From positions 1-7,429 of the forward strand of contig CANKGM010000095.1 of assembly GCA_947481355.1 (NCBI GenBank): DNA of 7,429 nt, in the 5' to 3' direction. The notes under the pieces were generated by a model that searched no databases, was not told the DNA's origin, and saw only the letters and a list, made by a program, of their open reading frames with translations. How positions within the stretch are numbered: the stretch's first letter is position 1; the number at the start of each line of letters is the position of its first letter. This DNA comes from Chitinophagaceae bacterium. GTDB taxonomy: Bacteria > Bacteroidota > Bacteroidia > Chitinophagales > Chitinophagaceae. A program made the position numbers and the translations under genes. This document shows, one piece after another, positions 5,506 to 7,429 of the stretch.

Positions 5506-7429
5506 ATGAAACTGTATTTTTTAACCCTCTCGTTGTTTCTTGCAACGTTTTCATTCGGGCAAAATGAAACTAAATCAACTAGTGCTAACAAAGCTCATGC
5601 ACTTTCAAAAGAAAATGGAATAATGGCATACAAATATCCAGAAACAAAAAAAGAGAATATCGGCGCTGACACGCTTTTCGGACAAATTATCAAAGATCCC
5701 TATCGTTGGTTAGAAGATGATCGTAGTAAAGAAACTGAAAATTGGGTAGCTCGTCAAAATGAGTTCACCTATGATTACCTGAATAAAATTTCGTTTAAGA
5801 ATAAAATCAAGGATAGACTTTCTAAATTATTGAATTTTGAAAAACTAAGTGCTCCATTCACTGAGGGTGGTGTTAAATACTTCTACAAAAACGATGGACT
5901 TCAGAATCAATATGTATTGTATTCACAAAAAGAAAATAAAGACGCTACCGTTTTTCTCGATCCAAATAAATTTTCTGCTGATGGAACTACATCACTTGCA
6001 GGAATAGCATTTTCTAAAAACGGCAAACTTGCCGCATATCAGATTTCAGAAGGTGGAAGCGATTGGAGAAAAGTGATTATTATAGAAGCTGAATCCCGAA
6101 AAATTCTAGATGATACACTTATAGATATTAAGTTCAGCGGACTTGCATGGAATGGGAACGAAGGATTTTTTTACTCTAGCTACGATAAACCAAAGGGAAG
6201 TGAGCTATCAGCAAAAACTGACCAACACAAACTTTATTATCATAAACTAGGTACAAAACAGAAGGACGACAAATTGATATTTGGTGGTAGCATCGAACAA
6301 AAAAGAAGGTATGTAGGTGGCTCTGTTAGCGAAGACAACAGATACCTAATCATCTCTGCATCACAATCCACTTCTGGTAATGAGTTATATATTAAAGATT
6401 TAACTACAGAGAATTCCCCTATTGTTTCTATAGTCAATGGATTTGATACAGACAGCTATATACTCAACAACATAGGCACCAAACTAATTATTGTTACCAA
6501 CAAAAATGCTCCGAATCAAAAAATAGTTACCACTGATGTATCTAAGCCAGGTGCCGAAAACTGGAAAGACTTAGTTCCCGAAAAAGAACAAGTACTTGAA
6601 CCATCTATTGGTAGCGGATTCATTTTTGCACATTATATGGTTGATGCAACTTCCAGAGTTGAACAGTATGACTATGAAGGAAAACTAATCAGAAAGATAG
6701 AACTACCTGGTATAGGCTCTGCGTCTGGCTTCGCAGGCAAAAAAGAAGAAAAAGAATTGTATTATAGTTTTGCGAATTACAATACACCTTCATCCATATA
6801 CAAGTTTGATCCTAAAGATGGAAAATCAATTCTCTATTGGAATCCAAAAATTGATTTCAATAGTGCCGATTATGAGTCTAAACAAGTTTTCTACCAATCG
6901 AAAGATGGTAGCAAGATACCAATGATCATCACACACAAGAAAGGGTTAAAGCTCAATGGAAAAAATCCTACTATCCTCTATGGCTACGGCGGATTCAATA
7001 TAAGTCTGACCCCGAATTTCAGTACAACTGTCGCGGTATGGCTCGAGATGGGTGGAGTATATGCTGTTGCGAACATTAGAGGCGGCGGTGAATACGGGAA
7101 AAAATGGCATGATGCTGGAACTAAAATGCAAAAACAGAATGTCTTTGATGATTTCATTTCAGCAGGAGAATACTTAATAAAAAATAAATATTGCAGCAGT
7201 GATTACCTTGCTATCAATGGTGGATCAAATGGCGGCTTGCTGGTTGCGGCAGCCATGACACAACGTCCAGAACTTTTTAAAGTTGCTGTGCCGGAAGTAG
7301 GTGTGTTGGATATGCTACGTTATCACAAATTTACAGCAGGTGCAGGTTGGGCATATGACTATGGTACAGCCGACGACTCCAAAGAAATGCTCGAATATCT
7401 TTTAACTTACTCTCCTGTTCACAATGTAA
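5506..7429 (+). CDS. Secreted prolyl oligopeptidase (S9A), 3' end outside the window
   Basis: My own translation from the ATG at 5506 stays open for 641 codons to the right edge, which cuts it one base into a codon. S9A peptidases cut short peptides after proline. MKLYFLTLSLFLATFSFG is a Sec signal, so the enzyme is probably periplasmic or secreted. DPYRWLED (64-71) marks the family's N-terminal segment, and the middle is the beta-propeller that filters substrates by size. The hydrolase domain has YGYGGFNIS (492-500, second Tyr = oxyanion hole, Tyr473 in pig enzyme), VANIRGGGEYG, and GGSNGG with nucleophile Ser574. Trp615 matches pig Trp595, which stacks on the proline ring. The last residues SPVHNV match SPLHNVK of known enzymes, so roughly 70-90 residues with the catalytic Asp and His lie beyond the edge. 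The gene is intact as far as seen. Confidence 0.95.
   Translation, partial: MKLYFLTLSLFLATFSFGQNETKSTSANKAHALSKENGIMAYKYPETKKENIGADTLFGQIIKDPYRWLEDDRSKETENWVARQNEFTYDYLNKISFKNKIKDRLSKLLNFEKLSAPFTEGGVKYFYKNDGLQNQYVLYSQKENKDATVFLDPNKFSADGTTSLAGIAFSKNGKLAAYQISEGGSDWRKVIIIEAESRKILDDTLIDIKFSGLAWNGNEGFFYSSYDKPKGSELSAKTDQHKLYYHKLGTKQKDDKLIFGGSIEQKRRYVGGSVSEDNRYLIISASQSTSGNELYIKDLTTENSPIVSIVNGFDTDSYILNNIGTKLIIVTNKNAPNQKIVTTDVSKPGAENWKDLVPEKEQVLEPSIGSGFIFAHYMVDATSRVEQYDYEGKLIRKIELPGIGSASGFAGKKEEKELYYSFANYNTPSSIYKFDPKDGKSILYWNPKIDFNSADYESKQVFYQSKDGSKIPMIITHKKGLKLNGKNPTILYGYGGFNISLTPNFSTTVAVWLEMGGVYAVANIRGGGEYGKKWHDAGTKMQKQNVFDDFISAGEYLIKNKYCSSDYLAINGGSNGGLLVAAAMTQRPELFKVAVPEVGVLDMLRYHKFTAGAGWAYDYGTADDSKEMLEYLLTYSPVHNV

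Noticed and set aside
7427..7429. TAA as the last three bases, apparently a stop for the oligopeptidase
   Set aside because: It is out of frame: the reading frame from 5506 gives GTA plus one leftover base at the edge, and the preceding SPVHNV matches an internal conserved segment, so the gene continues.

Overview
The window looks like an ordinary chromosomal segment of a member of the Bacteroidota. The DNA is AT-rich, start codons lack purine-rich Shine-Dalgarno sequences, and a few upstream regions carry boxes resembling the Bacteroidota sigma factor site (TTG, a spacer of about 17-23 bases, then TAnnTTTG). The proteins fit too: two lipoproteins have acidic sequences straight after the lipid-modified cysteine, and a small secreted DUF4440-type protein and a secreted prolyl oligopeptidase are present. 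I cannot name a genus; this rests on protein style and promoter form, not on a marker gene.

Layout. Bases 1-137 are relatively G+C-rich and hold nothing I can assign. A small secreted NTF2-fold (DUF4440-like) protein runs rightward (138-611). It converges with two leftward genes: a short-chain dehydrogenase/reductase (736-1452) and, upstream of it, a stand-alone M23-type metallopeptidase with no export signal (1621-2250). A divergent intergenic region (2251-2572) follows. Three rightward genes for exported proteins come next: a flavin amine oxidase lipoprotein (2573-3937), a seven-bladed beta-propeller lipoprotein of the lactonase/YVTN type (4234-5331), and an S9A prolyl oligopeptidase (from 5506). 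The last is cut by the right edge before its catalytic Asp and His.

How they may work together. The three right-hand products all act outside the cytoplasm and are co-oriented. However, gaps of 296 and 174 bases with possible regulatory elements argue against one tight operon. The amine oxidase and the propeller protein share a C-x-K-[D/E]-[D/E] start to the mature protein. This matches the lipoprotein export signal known from Capnocytophaga and suggests display on the cell surface. The SDR and the M23-like protein are probably cytoplasmic and unrelated to the export cluster. I see no defence system, mobile element, CRISPR array, rRNA or tRNA. No previously undescribed system is convincing here; the most useful leads are the shared surface-export motif, the cytoplasmic M23 protein, and the dyad elements before the propeller gene.
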